64,000 nt of DNA, taken from assembly GCF_034424155.1 (NCBI RefSeq), contig NZ_CP139992.1, positions 2,620,012 through 2,684,011 on the forward strand, given 5' to 3'. This document shows, one piece after another, positions 35,889 through 45,401 of this stretch. The notes under the pieces were generated by a model. That model made no database searches, had not been told where the DNA came from, and was given only the letters and a program-made list of their open reading frames with translations. The DNA comes from Hafnia alvei. Its GTDB lineage: Bacteria; Pseudomonadota; Gammaproteobacteria; Enterobacterales; Enterobacteriaceae. Made by a program: the position numbers and the translations under genes. How positions within the stretch are numbered: position 1 is the first letter of the stretch; each line of letters begins with the position of its first letter.

Positions 35889-36256
35889 AGCTTCTCTCCC
35901 CACGTTGATAGCCTATTGTCCAGAACATGGCTCATCGCGGGTATGGGAAAACTGGCTACAAATCACTGGGGAATTGGCTAAATAAGAGGAATTGAGAGCA
36001 TGCGCAACCGCATCGATAGCACTATTCGTTCATAGGAATAATTCAAAATAAGAATATTTACCTATTTTGAATTTAGCAAATAAATATACTAAGCCACATA
36101 GATATCACGGCAGTCAGCAGAATTATATTTCACTGATACGGCCAATACTAAGCATTACATTCTGGATTAACAATAACCAACAGCTAATTTTCTGCACGAA
36201 GCATGTCCTATACTTATATGGAAATATAATCGTCAGAAGCTTAAAAGGAGTAAGTG
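35889..36256. other. araD / osmB divergent intergenic region
   Basis: This 368-base AT-rich gap holds the promoters of araD and osmB. Apart from a sigma-S-like -10 element at 36208, I see no gene or repeat in it. Confidence 0.55.
36208..36214 (+). promoter_or_regulatory. Sigma-S-type -10 element of osmB
   Basis: CTATACT within TCCTATACTTAT fits the extended sigma-S -10 consensus. Transcription would start near 36221, about 36 bases before the osmB ATG. osmB is osmotically and stationary-phase induced in E. coli. Confidence 0.55.
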
Positions 36257-36475
36257 ATGAATACAACAATGAAACGTTTTGCAGCGGCAGCACTGGCAGT
36301 GACGCTGGTTGCCTCTCTAAGTGCTTGTTCAAACTGGTCTAAACGCGACCGTAACACCGCGATTGGTGCTGGTGCTGGGGCCTTAGGTGGCGCCGTTCTT
36401 ACCGATGGCAGTGCGTTAGGTACCGTGGGTGGTGCCGCTGTTGGTGGGATCATCGGCCATCAGGTTGGCAAATAA
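36257..36475 (+). CDS. osmB: Osmotically inducible lipoprotein B
   Basis: OsmB is a small outer-membrane lipoprotein induced by high osmolarity and stationary phase. The 72-residue product (the E. coli length) has a signal peptide with lipobox LSAC and lipidated cysteine near residue 24. It then reads SNWSKRDRNTAIGAGAGALG and ends in a glycine-zipper region (GGAAVGGIIGHQVGK). The ATG at 36257 is six bases from an AAGGAG Shine-Dalgarno; a GTG at 36254 is too close to it. It is next to yciH-pyrF, the E. coli order, but the E. coli neighbour yciT is elsewhere here. Confidence 0.95.
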   Translation: MNTTMKRFAAAALAVTLVASLSACSNWSKRDRNTAIGAGAGALGGAVLTDGSALGTVGGAAVGGIIGHQVGK

Positions 36476-36497
36476 TACGACTTCTATGATTTAACTG

Positions 36498-36527
36498 TGG
36501 GCTGATTTTTATATCAGCCCATTTTTT
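36498..36527. terminator. Terminator after osmB
   Basis: TGGGCTGAT/ATCAGCCCA with a six-base loop is followed by six T residues. It lies 22 bases after osmB and before the convergent yciH stop. Confidence 0.87.
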
Positions 36528-36549
36528 ATTCAAAGAACAAAACGGCTAA

Positions 36550-36876
36550 TCAGCCACCGGCTAACTTTACCTTGTGACCTTTGGCCTCAAGTAGTTGCTT
36601 CAGCAAATCCCTCTTGTCACCTTGAATTTCAATCACGCCATCTTTCACTGCACCACCGCAACCGCACTTCTTTTTCAGCTCAGCAGCTAGGGTCTGCAAA
36701 GCTGTATCGTCAAGATCCAAACCGCTAATCAGGCAAACACCTTTGCCTTTACGACCGCTGGTCTGGCGCTGGATACGCACGATGCTGTCGCCTTTTGGGC
36801 GCGCGACAACGGCCTTCTCTTCATCAATTCGCCCGGTTTCCGTTGAATAAACCAGTCTGCTGTTCTTGTCTTGCAT
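36550..36876 (-). CDS. yciH: SUI1/eIF1-like translation factor YciH
   Basis: YciH is a 108-residue bacterial homologue of eukaryotic initiation factor eIF1 (SUI1 fold), reported to affect start-codon fidelity or act under stress. The SUI1 core is RQTSGRKGKGVCLISGLDLD followed by LKKKCGCGGAVKDGVIEIQG. The latter matches the KKxFGCGGxVxxxxIEIQGD pattern of the family. It follows pyrF by 18 bases on the same strand and is part of the lapA-lapB-pyrF-yciH block conserved in E. coli. Confidence is high for identity; the cellular role is less settled. Confidence 0.94.
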   Translation of the reverse strand: MQDKNSRLVYSTETGRIDEEKAVVARPKGDSIVRIQRQTSGRKGKGVCLISGLDLDDTALQTLAAELKKKCGCGGAVKDGVIEIQGDKRDLLKQLLEAKGHKVKLAGG

Positions 36877-36894
36877 GGTTGGAGTCTGTCCTGC

Positions 36895-37620
36895 TTAAGC
36901 TAGAGATTTTAATATTTCGCGCAACGTTTCTGCGGGCTCTGGAGATTGGGTGATCGGGCGACCAATAACCATATAATCCACGCCTGCTTTAGCGGCTTCA
37001 ACCGGAGTCATGATCCTACGCTGATCGCCAGCTGAACTTCCTGCTGGTCTAATGCCCGGCGTGACCAGTTTAAACGCCTGCCCGCAGCTCGCTTTCAAAC
37101 GAGTTGCTTCATGCGCAGAGCAAACCACGCCGTCTAGGCCACACTCTTTCGTCAACAGTGCCAAGCGCTCTGCGTAATCAGCTGGTGATAATTCAATGCC
37201 AATACCGCGCAGATCTTCCGCTTCCATGCTGGTTAGCACCGTCACTGCAATCAGCAGCGGTGCATCTTTTCCAAACGGTAGCAGCGCCTCACGGGCCGCC
37301 GTCATCATGCGCGCTCCACCGCTGGCATGCACGTTGACCATCCAAACCCCGAGTTCTGCCGCTGCCGCAACGGCATGAGCGGCCGTATTTGGAATATCGT
37401 GGAATTTCAAATCGAGGAAAATTTCAAACTGACGCTGCTGTAATTCACGCACAAACTGCGGGCCAAACAGGGTAAACATTTCCTTGCCGACTTTAAGGCG
37501 ACAGTCACGCGGATCGATATTATCGACAAACGCTAAAGCAGCATTTTTATCGGCATAATCGAGAGCGACTAGGATCGGTGACGTAATAGCGTTTGCCTGA
37601 GATGGCGTAGAAATGGACAT
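36895..37620 (-). CDS. pyrF: Orotidine-5'-phosphate decarboxylase
   Basis: PyrF decarboxylates OMP to UMP, the last step of de novo pyrimidine synthesis. The 241 residues (E. coli 245) form a TIM barrel. The catalytic D-K-x-x-D array is in [11 protein letters not shown] and [12 protein letters not shown], and the phosphate-binding loop is [18 protein letters not shown]. The N-terminal ten residues diverge from E. coli, as is common. It lies 109 bases downstream of lapB and 18 bases upstream of yciH, the same order as in E. coli. Confidence is very high. Confidence 0.97.
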   Translation of the reverse strand: MSISTPSQANAITSPILVALDYADKNAALAFVDNIDPRDCRLKVGKEMFTLFGPQFVRELQQRQFEIFLDLKFHDIPNTAAHAVAAAAELGVWMVNVHASGGARMMTAAREALLPFGKDAPLLIAVTVLTSMEAEDLRGIGIELSPADYAERLALLTKECGLDGVVCSAHEATRLKASCGQAFKLVTPGIRPAGSSAGDQRRIMTPVEAAKAGVDYMVIGRPITQSPEPAETLREILKSLA

Positions 37621-37729
37621 TGCGACTCCCTGAAGCTGGCGGTAAGTGAAATAAGGCCTTTATCAGGGAGGGCATTGTACACAGCGTTAGACAATGTGCC
37701 TAGCGCAGAGAGATATGAACGAAAAAGAA

Positions 37730-38899
37730 TTACTGACCATCGAGCCCACGAATCGGCTTAATAGTTGACCACGCACGACACGATGGGCAATGCCAATACA
37801 TGGTGTGTGCGGTAAAACCGCATTTCATGCAACGGTAGCGAGGCTTAGTGCGAATTTGCTCACCCACCATATCACGTAGTAGCTGCAAGCTTTCTTTCGC
37901 CCTACCGTCTTCGGCTTCTGCCAGATGGTAATCCATCAACCGATGGAAGGTTCGCATCGTTGGATGACGTTGTATTTGGCGCCCCACATATACCTGAGCG
38001 ACCTCGATACCTTCGTTTTGTTCCAAGACTTCGGCCAGCATCAGCTCTGCGGTTGCGCCGGTATTCTCTTCTACACAACGGCGTAAAAATGAAACCCATT
38101 GATCCGGCTGGTTAAGCTGCTGGTAACACTCTTGCATCATTGGTAAGACTTCGCTGACCAGCTCTTTGTCCTGCTCTAATACCTGAGACAACGCCTCAAC
38201 TGCCTTTGCTGGCTCATTTTTGGCGATATAAATACGGCCAAACATCACCGACACGCGAGCACAATTTTTATCCGCAGAGGCCGCTTTTTTTAACAGCGCC
38301 ATAGCTCGGTCTAAATCATCGCTGCCCATTGCCTGCAATGACAGTTCACAGTAGAAATGCGCAATTTCAGTGCGTTGCTGATCTTTACCTAGTTTCACTA
38401 ATTTCTCAGCAACATCGATGGCTTTTTGCCAATCGCTGGTCGCTTGATGGATAATCAACAGCTGTTGCAGCGCAGAGACTTTAAAATCCTGTTCATCAAT
38501 AAGCTGATTAAACATTTCCTCAGCGCGATCGTACAAACCGGCAGCCATATAGTCACGACCAAGCTGCTGCACGGCCAGCAGCCGCTGATCAAAAGTCAGA
38601 GAAGCACTCTCCATCAAAGACTGATGGATACGGATAGCGCGGTCGACTTCGCCACGCGAGCGGAATAAGTTGCCTAACGTAAGATGAGCTTCGACCGTAT
38701 TACTGTCCTCTTTAAGCATATCAAGGAACAGGTCGACCGCTTTGTCCTGCTGGTTAGAAAGCAGGAAGTTCACCCCGGCCACATATTCACGTGAAAGACG
38801 GCTCGCTTCCTGTTGCTTATCCTGCTGAGCACTTCTGCGTCCCATATACCAACCATAGGCGGCAGCAACGGGAAGAAGCAGAAACAGCAGCTCTAACAT
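37730..38899 (-). CDS. lapB: Lipopolysaccharide assembly protein LapB
   Basis: LapB (YciM) is an essential inner-membrane-anchored TPR protein that couples LPS synthesis to transport and delivers LpxC to FtsH for degradation. The 389 residues start with one transmembrane anchor (LLFLLLPVAAAYGWYMGRRS). Around nine TPR motifs follow. A C-terminal rubredoxin-like metal domain has two CxxC pairs (YRCMKCG...HCPSCRAW). It lies five bases downstream of lapA, with which it forms an operon in E. coli. Confidence is very high. Confidence 0.97.
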   Translation of the reverse strand: MLELLFLLLPVAAAYGWYMGRRSAQQDKQQEASRLSREYVAGVNFLLSNQQDKAVDLFLDMLKEDSNTVEAHLTLGNLFRSRGEVDRAIRIHQSLMESASLTFDQRLLAVQQLGRDYMAAGLYDRAEEMFNQLIDEQDFKVSALQQLLIIHQATSDWQKAIDVAEKLVKLGKDQQRTEIAHFYCELSLQAMGSDDLDRAMALLKKAASADKNCARVSVMFGRIYIAKNEPAKAVEALSQVLEQDKELVSEVLPMMQECYQQLNQPDQWVSFLRRCVEENTGATAELMLAEVLEQNEGIEVAQVYVGRQIQRHPTMRTFHRLMDYHLAEAEDGRAKESLQLLRDMVGEQIRTKPRYRCMKCGFTAHTMYWHCPSCRAWSTIKPIRGLDGQ

Positions 38900-38904
38900 A
38901 GTCT

Positions 38905-39210
38905 CTATTCCTTCGGTGTCGCAGAAGGTGCGAGGTTTTCTGGCTCAGTCGGCACAGCCTGCTGTTCCAGTCGACGGATTTTCCGTTCAGCGCGCACTAA
39001 ACCCAAGCGCACTCGGATATAAAACAGACCGCAGATAACCCAACCCAAAATGAATCCGGCTGCAAACAATGTGGCAAGCAACGTCGACAGGCGATATTCG
39101 CCCTGAGCAATTAAATAGTTGAACGCAACAACCTGATCGTTATGCGCACCCAATGTGACAGAAAGCACAAAGATGGCTAAAACGACCAAAAAAATCAGCA
39201 GATATTTCAC
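38905..39210 (-). CDS. lapA: Lipopolysaccharide assembly protein LapA
   Basis: LapA (YciS) is a small inner-membrane protein that works with LapB and influences LpxC turnover and LPS assembly. The 101 residues (E. coli 102) contain two membrane helices: MKYLLIFLVVLAIFVLSVTL and a second from about residue 43 (LATLFAAGFILGWVICGLFY). A cytoplasmic coiled-coil-like tail (LGLVRAERKIRRLEQQ) follows. lapB starts five bases beyond its stop. The 248 bases up to pgpB contain its promoter. Confidence is high. Confidence 0.96.
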   Translation of the reverse strand: MKYLLIFLVVLAIFVLSVTLGAHNDQVVAFNYLIAQGEYRLSTLLATLFAAGFILGWVICGLFYIRVRLGLVRAERKIRRLEQQAVPTEPENLAPSATPKE

Positions 39211-39458
39211 ATTTCTTCCTGTAAATCAGGTTAACCGGATGAATTATGCCAAAGAAAACAGCACCCGAATGGTTAAATTATCATTTAGTTATATTGTAGG
39301 GAAACCCCACGTAGCACTAAAACCCTGTTTTAACAGCGTGCTCACCCTAACAACATCATGCCATTCTCCAATGAGATCCCCAAGTACCACACGGAAGAAT
39401 AGATAAATATTAGGATCATATGGGGCCAAATGCCTAAAACTTCAAGCGTTCTTCTGCC

Positions 39459-40220
39459 TTACTCTTCTGTGCGCGCACGGATTTCCTGAGATTCAGGCAC
39501 GCTGATGCCAAGAGAACCGCACCATCGCTGCACCAGCACGCAAGAAAGCGTGACAAGCGCCCAGCTTATCCCGCTGGCGACAATTAAATCCACGGGCCAG
39601 TGCATTCCTAATACCAGACGGCTTCCCATCACGCCTATTGCCCAGAGGGTGATTAGCGCCGTTGAAACATAATGGCGGCGCGGCAACAGCAGGCCAAACG
39701 CGAGCAATGCCCACGTTGCAGCAAACATTGTGTGCCCAGAAGGAAAAGCAAAACCCGTTTCAAACGCCCAATGACTTTTCAGCCACTGTGGAATTCGTGT
39801 TTCATGCAGCAATTGTTCTGTGACAAGAGTGCTGCGCTCTGCACGTTTGAGCGCATAAAACGCCTGAGCATCAACGCTATGTTCGCTTTCGAGCCATAAA
39901 ACAAAAGGCCGCGGTTCTTGCACCCAGCCTTTTATCGTCGATTTAATCGTCTGCCCCACCAACACCGTTGCCATCAGTATAATAAATAAGATTATCGTTG
40001 CTTTGATCCGAAAGCGTAAACACCATAAAAACCAACAGCCAAGGATCAAACACGTCAGGATGCCCCACGGCGCTGTCACTGTTTCAGTCATTGCAAAGAG
40101 GGCTTTGAGCACATTGTCTGAGCCATCAGGCTGCCATTTCCAGCCGCAAAGCCAAACACTCACCGGCATCGCCAGCAGCACAATCAGGCCCAAAGTAATA
40201 CGTTTTGCAATCTGTAACAT
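39459..40220 (-). CDS. pgpB: Phosphatidylglycerophosphatase B / undecaprenyl-diphosphate phosphatase
   Basis: PgpB is an inner-membrane PAP2-family phosphatase acting on phosphatidylglycerol phosphate, undecaprenyl diphosphate and other lipid phosphates at the periplasmic face. The 253 residues have six membrane segments and the three PAP2 motifs: KGWVQEPRPF, FPSGHTMFAA and SRLVLGMHWPVD. The ATG at 40220 has an AGGA ribosome site seven bases upstream; a TTG one codon earlier is too close. It is divergent from ribA, as in E. coli. Confidence is high. Confidence 0.95.
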   Translation of the reverse strand: MLQIAKRITLGLIVLLAMPVSVWLCGWKWQPDGSDNVLKALFAMTETVTAPWGILTCLILGCWFLWCLRFRIKATIILFIILMATVLVGQTIKSTIKGWVQEPRPFVLWLESEHSVDAQAFYALKRAERSTLVTEQLLHETRIPQWLKSHWAFETGFAFPSGHTMFAATWALLAFGLLLPRRHYVSTALITLWAIGVMGSRLVLGMHWPVDLIVASGISWALVTLSCVLVQRWCGSLGISVPESQEIRARTEE

Positions 40221-40506
40221 CAATTAATCCTTTCTTTCTATTGATTATTCAGTGTAGCAACACCATATCAATGAAGCCTATCAGGAATTGCCGAGCGGTG
40301 TTTTATTGACCGGTTGAAACAAATAATACGTGTCCTACAGCGAAAACTGCTGTATCGCCGCGACTTGTGGCAAAATAGGAACCCTATTAACGATTCGGTT
40401 TTACCGGATTTACTTCGGTTGTGCCTGCACTCACCTGCATCGGCGGCGCACAATAACCGATGTCCGTTATGGACAGTATCTAAAAGATGTAGTTGTGGAG
40501 ATCAAC

Positions 40507-41094
40507 ATGCAGCTTAAACGAGTGGCTGAAGCAAAACTGCCGACACCTTGGGGTGATTTTTTGATGGTCGGCTTTGAAGAGATTGCCACCGGTCATGACC
40601 ATCTGGCATTAGTTTATGGTGATGTGTCTGGCTCAACGCCCGTGCTTTCACGCGTGCACTCCGAGTGTTTAACCGGCGATGCCCTATTCAGCCTACGCTG
40701 CGACTGTGGTTTTCAGCTAGAAGCGGCGCTTGAGCACATCGCTGAAGAAGGTCGAGGGATCTTGCTTTATCACCGTCAAGAAGGTCGCAATATTGGCCTG
40801 CTCAACAAAATTCGCGCTTACGCCTTACAAGATAAAGGCGCGGATACGGTTGAAGCTAACCATCAGTTAGGGTTTGCCGCTGACGAACGAGATTTCACCC
40901 TTTGCGCCGATATGTTCAAACTGTTGGGCGTTGACCAAGTGCGCTTGCTGACGAACAATCCAAAGAAAGTAGAAATTTTGACAGAGGCAGGTATCAACAT
41001 TACCGAACGCGTACCTCTAATCGTGGGACGTAATCCTAAGAATGAACGCTATCTGTCGACGAAAGCCGCAAAGATGGGTCACTTACTCGATTAA
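40507..41094 (+). CDS. ribA: GTP cyclohydrolase II
   Basis: RibA converts GTP to diamino-hydroxy-ribosylaminopyrimidine phosphate, formate and pyrophosphate, the committed step of riboflavin synthesis. The 195 residues are nearly identical to E. coli RibA (196). The zinc cysteines are C54, C65 and C67 in [18 protein letters not shown]. The GTP-binding [15 protein letters not shown] is intact. The ATG at 40507 has a GGAG Shine-Dalgarno; a longer in-frame reading from 40330 is not supported by homology. In E. coli ribA responds to SoxRS, which I cannot verify here. A strong terminator follows. Confidence 0.97.
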   Translation: MQLKRVAEAKLPTPWGDFLMVGFEEIATGHDHLALVYGDVSGSTPVLSRVHSECLTGDALFSLRCDCGFQLEAALEHIAEEGRGILLYHRQEGRNIGLLNKIRAYALQDKGADTVEANHQLGFAADERDFTLCADMFKLLGVDQVRLLTNNPKKVEILTEAGINITERVPLIVGRNPKNERYLSTKAAKMGHLLD

Positions 41095-41127
41095 AATACC
41101 GTATTGCTGATATAACGCAGATACAAC

Positions 41128-41152
41128 AAAGGAGGCCAATGGCCTCCTTTTT
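41128..41152. terminator. Bidirectional terminator between ribA and ptsG
   Basis: AAAGGAGGCC/GGCCTCCTTT with a three-base loop and flanking A/T runs lies between the two convergent stops. Confidence 0.9.
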
Positions 41153-41178
41153 AATACGCACTTAGCGATATCACAGGA

Positions 41179-42612
41179 TTAGTGATTACGGATGTACTCA
41201 TCCATATCGGTTTTCAGGTTATCGGATTTTGTCCCGAAGATAGCCTGAACGCCAGAACCCGCAACCACCACACCCGCAGCCCCCAGTTTCTTCAGGCCAG
41301 CCTGATCCACTTTAGCCACATCAGCTACGCTCACGCGCAGACGAGTGATACACGCATCAAGGTTTGTGATGTTGTCTTTACCACCGAAGGCAGCCACCAG
41401 CGCAGCAGACATACCGTCATTGCTCTGCGCGCTTTGTTCGGAAGATGAATCCTCACGACCAGGCGTTTTCAGGTTCAGTTTGGTGATCAACACGCGGAAA
41501 ATCGTGTAATACACCAGACCGTAGATGATACCCACAATCGGGAACAGCCAAATTTTGCTGCTGTTTCCGCTCAGAACGATAAAGTCGATCAGACCATGTG
41601 AGAAACTTGTCCCATCACGCATGCCCAACAGAATACAAATTGGGAAAGCCAGACCCGCCAGAATCGCGTGAATCGCATACAAAATTGGCGCTACAAACAT
41701 GAAGGAGAATTCAATCGGCTCGGTGATACCCGTCAAGAACGAGGTCAACGCAGCAGAGATCATAATCCCACCGACTTTGGCACGATTTTCAGGTTTAGCA
41801 GAATGCCAAATAGCAATCGCTGCCGCTGGCAGACCGTACATTTTAAACAAGAAGCCACCCGACAGTTTACCTGCGGTTGGATCGCCTGCCATATAGCGAG
41901 GGATGTCACCGTGGAATACCTGCCCTGCCGCATTGGTGAACTCACCGATCTGCATTTGGAAAGGTACGTTCCAAATATGGTGCAAACCAAATGGTACCAG
42001 AGAACGCTCAACCAGCCCGTAGATGCCAAAGGCAACAACAGGGTTTTGATAAGCCGCCCACTGCGAGAAGGTTTGAATTGCGGTGCCGACCGGAGGCCAA
42101 ATAAAGGACAGCACAATGCCCAAGAAAATGGCAGCCAGACCAGAAATGATCGGAACAAAACGTTTACCGGCAAAGAACCCCAGATATTCAGGGAGTTTAA
42201 TGCGGTAGAAACGGTTGAACATATAGGCCGCAATAGAACCCGCGATGATCCCACCCAGCACACCAGTATCGGCCAAGTGCTTCGCGACGATCTCTTCGGC
42301 AGGCATGTGCAGTACCAACGGCGCGACAACAGCCATGGTTTTCACCATAATGCCGTAAGCGACCACCGCTGCCAGCGCAGATACGCCGTCATTGTTAGTA
42401 AAGCCGAGTGCAACACCAATAGCAAAAATCAGCGGCATGTTTGCGAAAACTGAGCCACCGGCTTCAGCCATCACATGAGAAACTACCGCAGGTAACCAGC
42501 TAAAGTTGGCAGAACCGACACCCAGCAGAATACCTGCGATGGGCAATACGGAAACTGGCAGCATTAGCGACTTACCCACTTTCTGCAGGTTTGCGAATGC
42601 GTTTTTGAACAT
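41179..42612 (-). CDS. ptsG: Glucose-specific PTS enzyme IIBC
   Basis: PtsG imports and phosphorylates glucose, receiving phosphate from IIA-Glc. The 477 residues (E. coli 477) carry an N-terminal IIC domain of about ten membrane segments ([20 protein letters not shown] start). A linker and the IIB domain follow, where the phosphorylated cysteine lies in [15 protein letters not shown] near residue 421. The leader just before the ATG keeps the GGAGCACTCTCAA segment seen in E. coli ptsG. It is monocistronic, with tatD 323 bases upstream on the same strand. Confidence is very high. Confidence 0.97.
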   Translation of the reverse strand: MFKNAFANLQKVGKSLMLPVSVLPIAGILLGVGSANFSWLPAVVSHVMAEAGGSVFANMPLIFAIGVALGFTNNDGVSALAAVVAYGIMVKTMAVVAPLVLHMPAEEIVAKHLADTGVLGGIIAGSIAAYMFNRFYRIKLPEYLGFFAGKRFVPIISGLAAIFLGIVLSFIWPPVGTAIQTFSQWAAYQNPVVAFGIYGLVERSLVPFGLHHIWNVPFQMQIGEFTNAAGQVFHGDIPRYMAGDPTAGKLSGGFLFKMYGLPAAAIAIWHSAKPENRAKVGGIMISAALTSFLTGITEPIEFSFMFVAPILYAIHAILAGLAFPICILLGMRDGTSFSHGLIDFIVLSGNSSKIWLFPIVGIIYGLVYYTIFRVLITKLNLKTPGREDSSSEQSAQSNDGMSAALVAAFGGKDNITNLDACITRLRVSVADVAKVDQAGLKKLGAAGVVVAGSGVQAIFGTKSDNLKTDMDEYIRNH

Positions 42613-42630
42613 AGTTGAGAGTGCTCCTGA
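42613..42630 (-). promoter_or_regulatory. ptsG ribosome-binding leader, SgrS-target-like
   Basis: On the mRNA strand this reads TCAGGAGCACTCTCAACT directly before the ATG. E. coli ptsG has almost the same bases here, and this region pairs with the sugar-stress sRNA SgrS. The GGAG is also the Shine-Dalgarno. That SgrS acts here is inferred. Confidence 0.6.
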
Positions 42631-42935
42631 ATAAATAGTGCTCTTTTATTAGCCTGCCCCCGTATGCCCGAGAGTCACGCCGCGAACAGGAAGAGAACCT
42701 GGACGCCTAGAAGTGTCTTAGCACTCCTTTAATTTTTACGCAGGGTAAAATAAATAGCCTGCAATATGTTTGATGGCTGTCACGTTTCCATAATTACAGA
42801 GATCCAAATAACATTTTTGACAAAAAAATGTTAAAAAAATCACCAAAATGGTTTCACAAAACAGCCATGTAAACATTTTCGAACAGCAAGATACCTGCTT
42901 GAACGATTAATTACGAGCAATAAAATAAATAGCCA
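42631..42935. other. ptsG promoter and long leader
   Basis: The rest of the 323-base gap between ptsG and tatD is AT-rich near tatD and more GC-rich near ptsG, consistent with a long ptsG leader. I could not place an Mlc or CRP site with confidence, and there is no ORF worth calling. Confidence 0.5.
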
Positions 42936-43724
42936 TTACCCATGTATCGGCAATGTCACACCAAATAAACGGCTGAAATTGTCTGTCGTTTGCTGAGCTA
43001 AGTCATCAGGGGTCATCCCCTTCAATACAGCAAGATACTCAGCAACATCGCGTACATAGGCAGGTTGGTTCTCTTTACCACGGTGAGGCACGGGAGCAAG
43101 ATAAGGCGAGTCGGTTTCCACCAGCATACGATCGACAGGAACATAGCGAGCAACTTCACGCAGCGCATCCGCATTGCGGAAAGTCACGATGCCAGAAAAT
43201 GAAATATAGAAGCCCATATCGAGCAGTTGACGCGCTGTTTCCTGATCTTCAGTAAAGCAGTGCAGCACGCCGCCGCATTCGCTCACCTGCTCTTCACGCA
43301 AGATATCTAACGTATCCTGACGCGCATCACGGGTATGCACAATCACGGGCTTATGCAGCTCGCGACCAATGCGGATGTGCTGACGAAAAGACTCCTGCTG
43401 CAAGGGAATATTGTCTTTCTGATAGAAATAATCGAGACCAGTTTCCCCCATCGCAACCACTTCTGGAACGTTCGCTAACTGGCGTAGTTCATCATAGTCA
43501 TAGCCCCCCTCCAGATTCAGCGGATGGACGCCACAGGAAAAGGCTACATTGTCGCGCTGTCCGATTTGTTCACGCATCGCGCGATAGCCCGGCAACGTCG
43601 TCGCCACCGCTAGAACAAAACCGACATCGCGCGCCTTGGCATCAGCTAAAACGCTATCGACACTTTTGTGCAGATTTTCATAATCCAGACCATCTAAATG
43701 GCAATGGGAGTCAACTAAGTACAT
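42936..43724 (-). CDS. ycfH: TatD-family metal-dependent hydrolase YcfH
   Basis: YcfH is a cytoplasmic TatD-family TIM-barrel metallohydrolase, with deoxyribonuclease or D-aminoacyl-type activities proposed for the family. The 262 residues (E. coli 265) carry the metal ligands in VDSHCHLDGLD (H7, H9), the glutamate of MGETGLDYFY, and histidines in PVIVHTRDAR and GGVLHCFTE. The final aspartate lies in LVETDSPYLAP. It follows holB by 52 bases, and the order pabC-mltG-tmk-holB-ycfH-ptsG is exactly the E. coli one. Confidence is high. Confidence 0.95.
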   Translation of the reverse strand: MYLVDSHCHLDGLDYENLHKSVDSVLADAKARDVGFVLAVATTLPGYRAMREQIGQRDNVAFSCGVHPLNLEGGYDYDELRQLANVPEVVAMGETGLDYFYQKDNIPLQQESFRQHIRIGRELHKPVIVHTRDARQDTLDILREEQVSECGGVLHCFTEDQETARQLLDMGFYISFSGIVTFRNADALREVARYVPVDRMLVETDSPYLAPVPHRGKENQPAYVRDVAEYLAVLKGMTPDDLAQQTTDNFSRLFGVTLPIHG

Positions 43725-43776
43725 AAATTTTGACCTGATATTAATAACGGAACGCGTATATCACCCAAAGGTATGG

Positions 43777-44763
43777 TTACGCGTTAGGAGGAAAGGAGTC
43801 ACTCCACAGGCAAAGCTGACGAGTGAGCATTAGCTCGCGATTGAGCCCGGTGGTTGTGAGAAGCTGATGACGGCAGAAAATCCATTGTTCTAGCTGTTGC
43901 TGCAAAATCGTCGTTGCCTGAGTCGACGCCAATTGAAAAACCAACGGCTGTTGATCCAAGTTGGCAATAGCCGTCGTGGCACCTTGTTGTAGCTTCATCG
44001 CATCAAGCAGCAACGCACATAACCATGTTAGTCGATCATGCACATTATCGTGGTTTAACAGCGGTAATAACTGCATCCACTGGCGTTGAGGGATCGCTTG
44101 CTGCAACCCCTGACACAGCTGAAGACGCTGTTTCCAGCTATTTGGCTCAAGCAAACTCATGGCGGCCACCGGCGCACCGCCGTTTAAGCGTAATGCGGTA
44201 CGCATAGCCAGCTCATCACCCGGCTGTTGGCTTTGAAGCCAACGTAAGCTTAATGATTCGTCAGGCACAGCAAGATGCATATAAAAACAGCGGCTACGCA
44301 ATGTGGCTAGCAAATTGGCCGGCTCACGCGTCCCCAATAGGAAATAGGTCTTCTCTGGTGGCTCTTCAAGCGTTTTCAACAACGCATTAGCTGCCGCTTC
44401 CGTCAGCGTTTCAGCGCGCGGCAACAGAACAACCTTAGCGCCCCCTTGTTGAGCATGACCATAAAGATGCTCGATAATCTGGCGAACAGGCTCAATGCCG
44501 AGGCTCGTTTTCCCTTTTTCCGGCTGTAAGTCGTACCAGTCAGGATGGTTACCCGCCAACATCAAGCGACAGCTATGGCACTCACCACAGCTTTTGTCAC
44601 CGTTTGGCCGCTGACACATTAGCCAACGCCCTAATGCATACATCAACGAATCATCACCGCAACCCGCAATCGCGTGCACCAACAAAGCATGGTGCCCTCG
44701 CCCACTCTGGTGCTGAGCAACCAGTTGACGGTAAGGTGCGGTCAGCCAAGGATACCAATTCAC
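43777..44763 (-). CDS. holB: DNA polymerase III subunit delta'
   Basis: HolB is the delta' subunit of the clamp loader, a stator-like AAA+ fold subunit that lacks ATPase activity. The 328 residues (E. coli 334) have the zinc module [11 protein letters not shown] and the conserved [20 protein letters not shown] with an SRC motif in LATLRSRCF. There is no canonical Walker A lysine motif, as expected for delta'. It overlaps tmk by four bases (start 44763, tmk stop 44760). It lies in the mltG-tmk-holB-ycfH operon. Confidence is very high. Confidence 0.96.
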   Translation of the reverse strand: MNWYPWLTAPYRQLVAQHQSGRGHHALLVHAIAGCGDDSLMYALGRWLMCQRPNGDKSCGECHSCRLMLAGNHPDWYDLQPEKGKTSLGIEPVRQIIEHLYGHAQQGGAKVVLLPRAETLTEAAANALLKTLEEPPEKTYFLLGTREPANLLATLRSRCFYMHLAVPDESLSLRWLQSQQPGDELAMRTALRLNGGAPVAAMSLLEPNSWKQRLQLCQGLQQAIPQRQWMQLLPLLNHDNVHDRLTWLCALLLDAMKLQQGATTAIANLDQQPLVFQLASTQATTILQQQLEQWIFCRHQLLTTTGLNRELMLTRQLCLWSDSFPPNA

Positions 44764-45401
44764 GCGTGTTGCTCCTGATCCTTAAACCACGCCTGAAGCG
44801 CAGTGCGAATAGAGGCCGTCACTTCAGGTAAAGTTTGCGCAGCATCAACGGTGATAATGCTGTCATCCTGTTCGGCTAAGGTCAGATAGCGCGCTCTGGT
44901 GCGTTCGAAAAAGGCCAACGATTCTTGTTCGATACGATCTAATGCCCCACGGCTACGCGCTCGCTCTAAACCTATCGCCGGAGGTAAATCTAGATATAGC
45001 GTTAAGTCAGGTTTGAAGTCACCAAGTACCGTATCGCGTAGCGACTGCATCAGGCGAGAGTCAATCCCTCTTCCGCCACCTTGGTATGCCTGAGAAGAGA
45101 GATCGTGGCGATCGCCAACCACCCACGCTCCGCGAGCCAACGCCGGTTTGATCACATTATCCACCAACTGAACGCGGGCAGCGTAAAGCATCAACACTTC
45201 GGCTTTGTCAGTCAGCTTTTCGTTTTCAACACCTTGCTTAACCAAATCACGCAACTTTTCAGCCAACGGAGTTCCACCTGGTTCACGGGTGAAAACGATA
45301 TCCTCAATACCCTGCTGACGAAGCTCATCTACTACGGTATCGCGGGCAGTCGTCTTACCGGCCCCTTCCAGACCCTCAATCACGATGAACTTACTTTTCA
45401 T
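44760..45401 (-). CDS. tmk: Thymidylate kinase
   Basis: Tmk phosphorylates dTMP to dTDP, an essential step for DNA synthesis. The 213 residues (E. coli 213) start with [15 protein letters not shown], holding the P-loop at 10-17. The thymidine-binding [16 protein letters not shown] and the lid region [14 protein letters not shown] follow, the latter arginine-rich as in the type II bacterial enzymes. It overlaps mltG by 11 bases and holB by four, so the genes are tightly coupled. Confidence is very high. Confidence 0.97.
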   Translation of the reverse strand: MKSKFIVIEGLEGAGKTTARDTVVDELRQQGIEDIVFTREPGGTPLAEKLRDLVKQGVENEKLTDKAEVLMLYAARVQLVDNVIKPALARGAWVVGDRHDLSSQAYQGGGRGIDSRLMQSLRDTVLGDFKPDLTLYLDLPPAIGLERARSRGALDRIEQESLAFFERTRARYLTLAEQDDSIITVDAAQTLPEVTASIRTALQAWFKDQEQHA

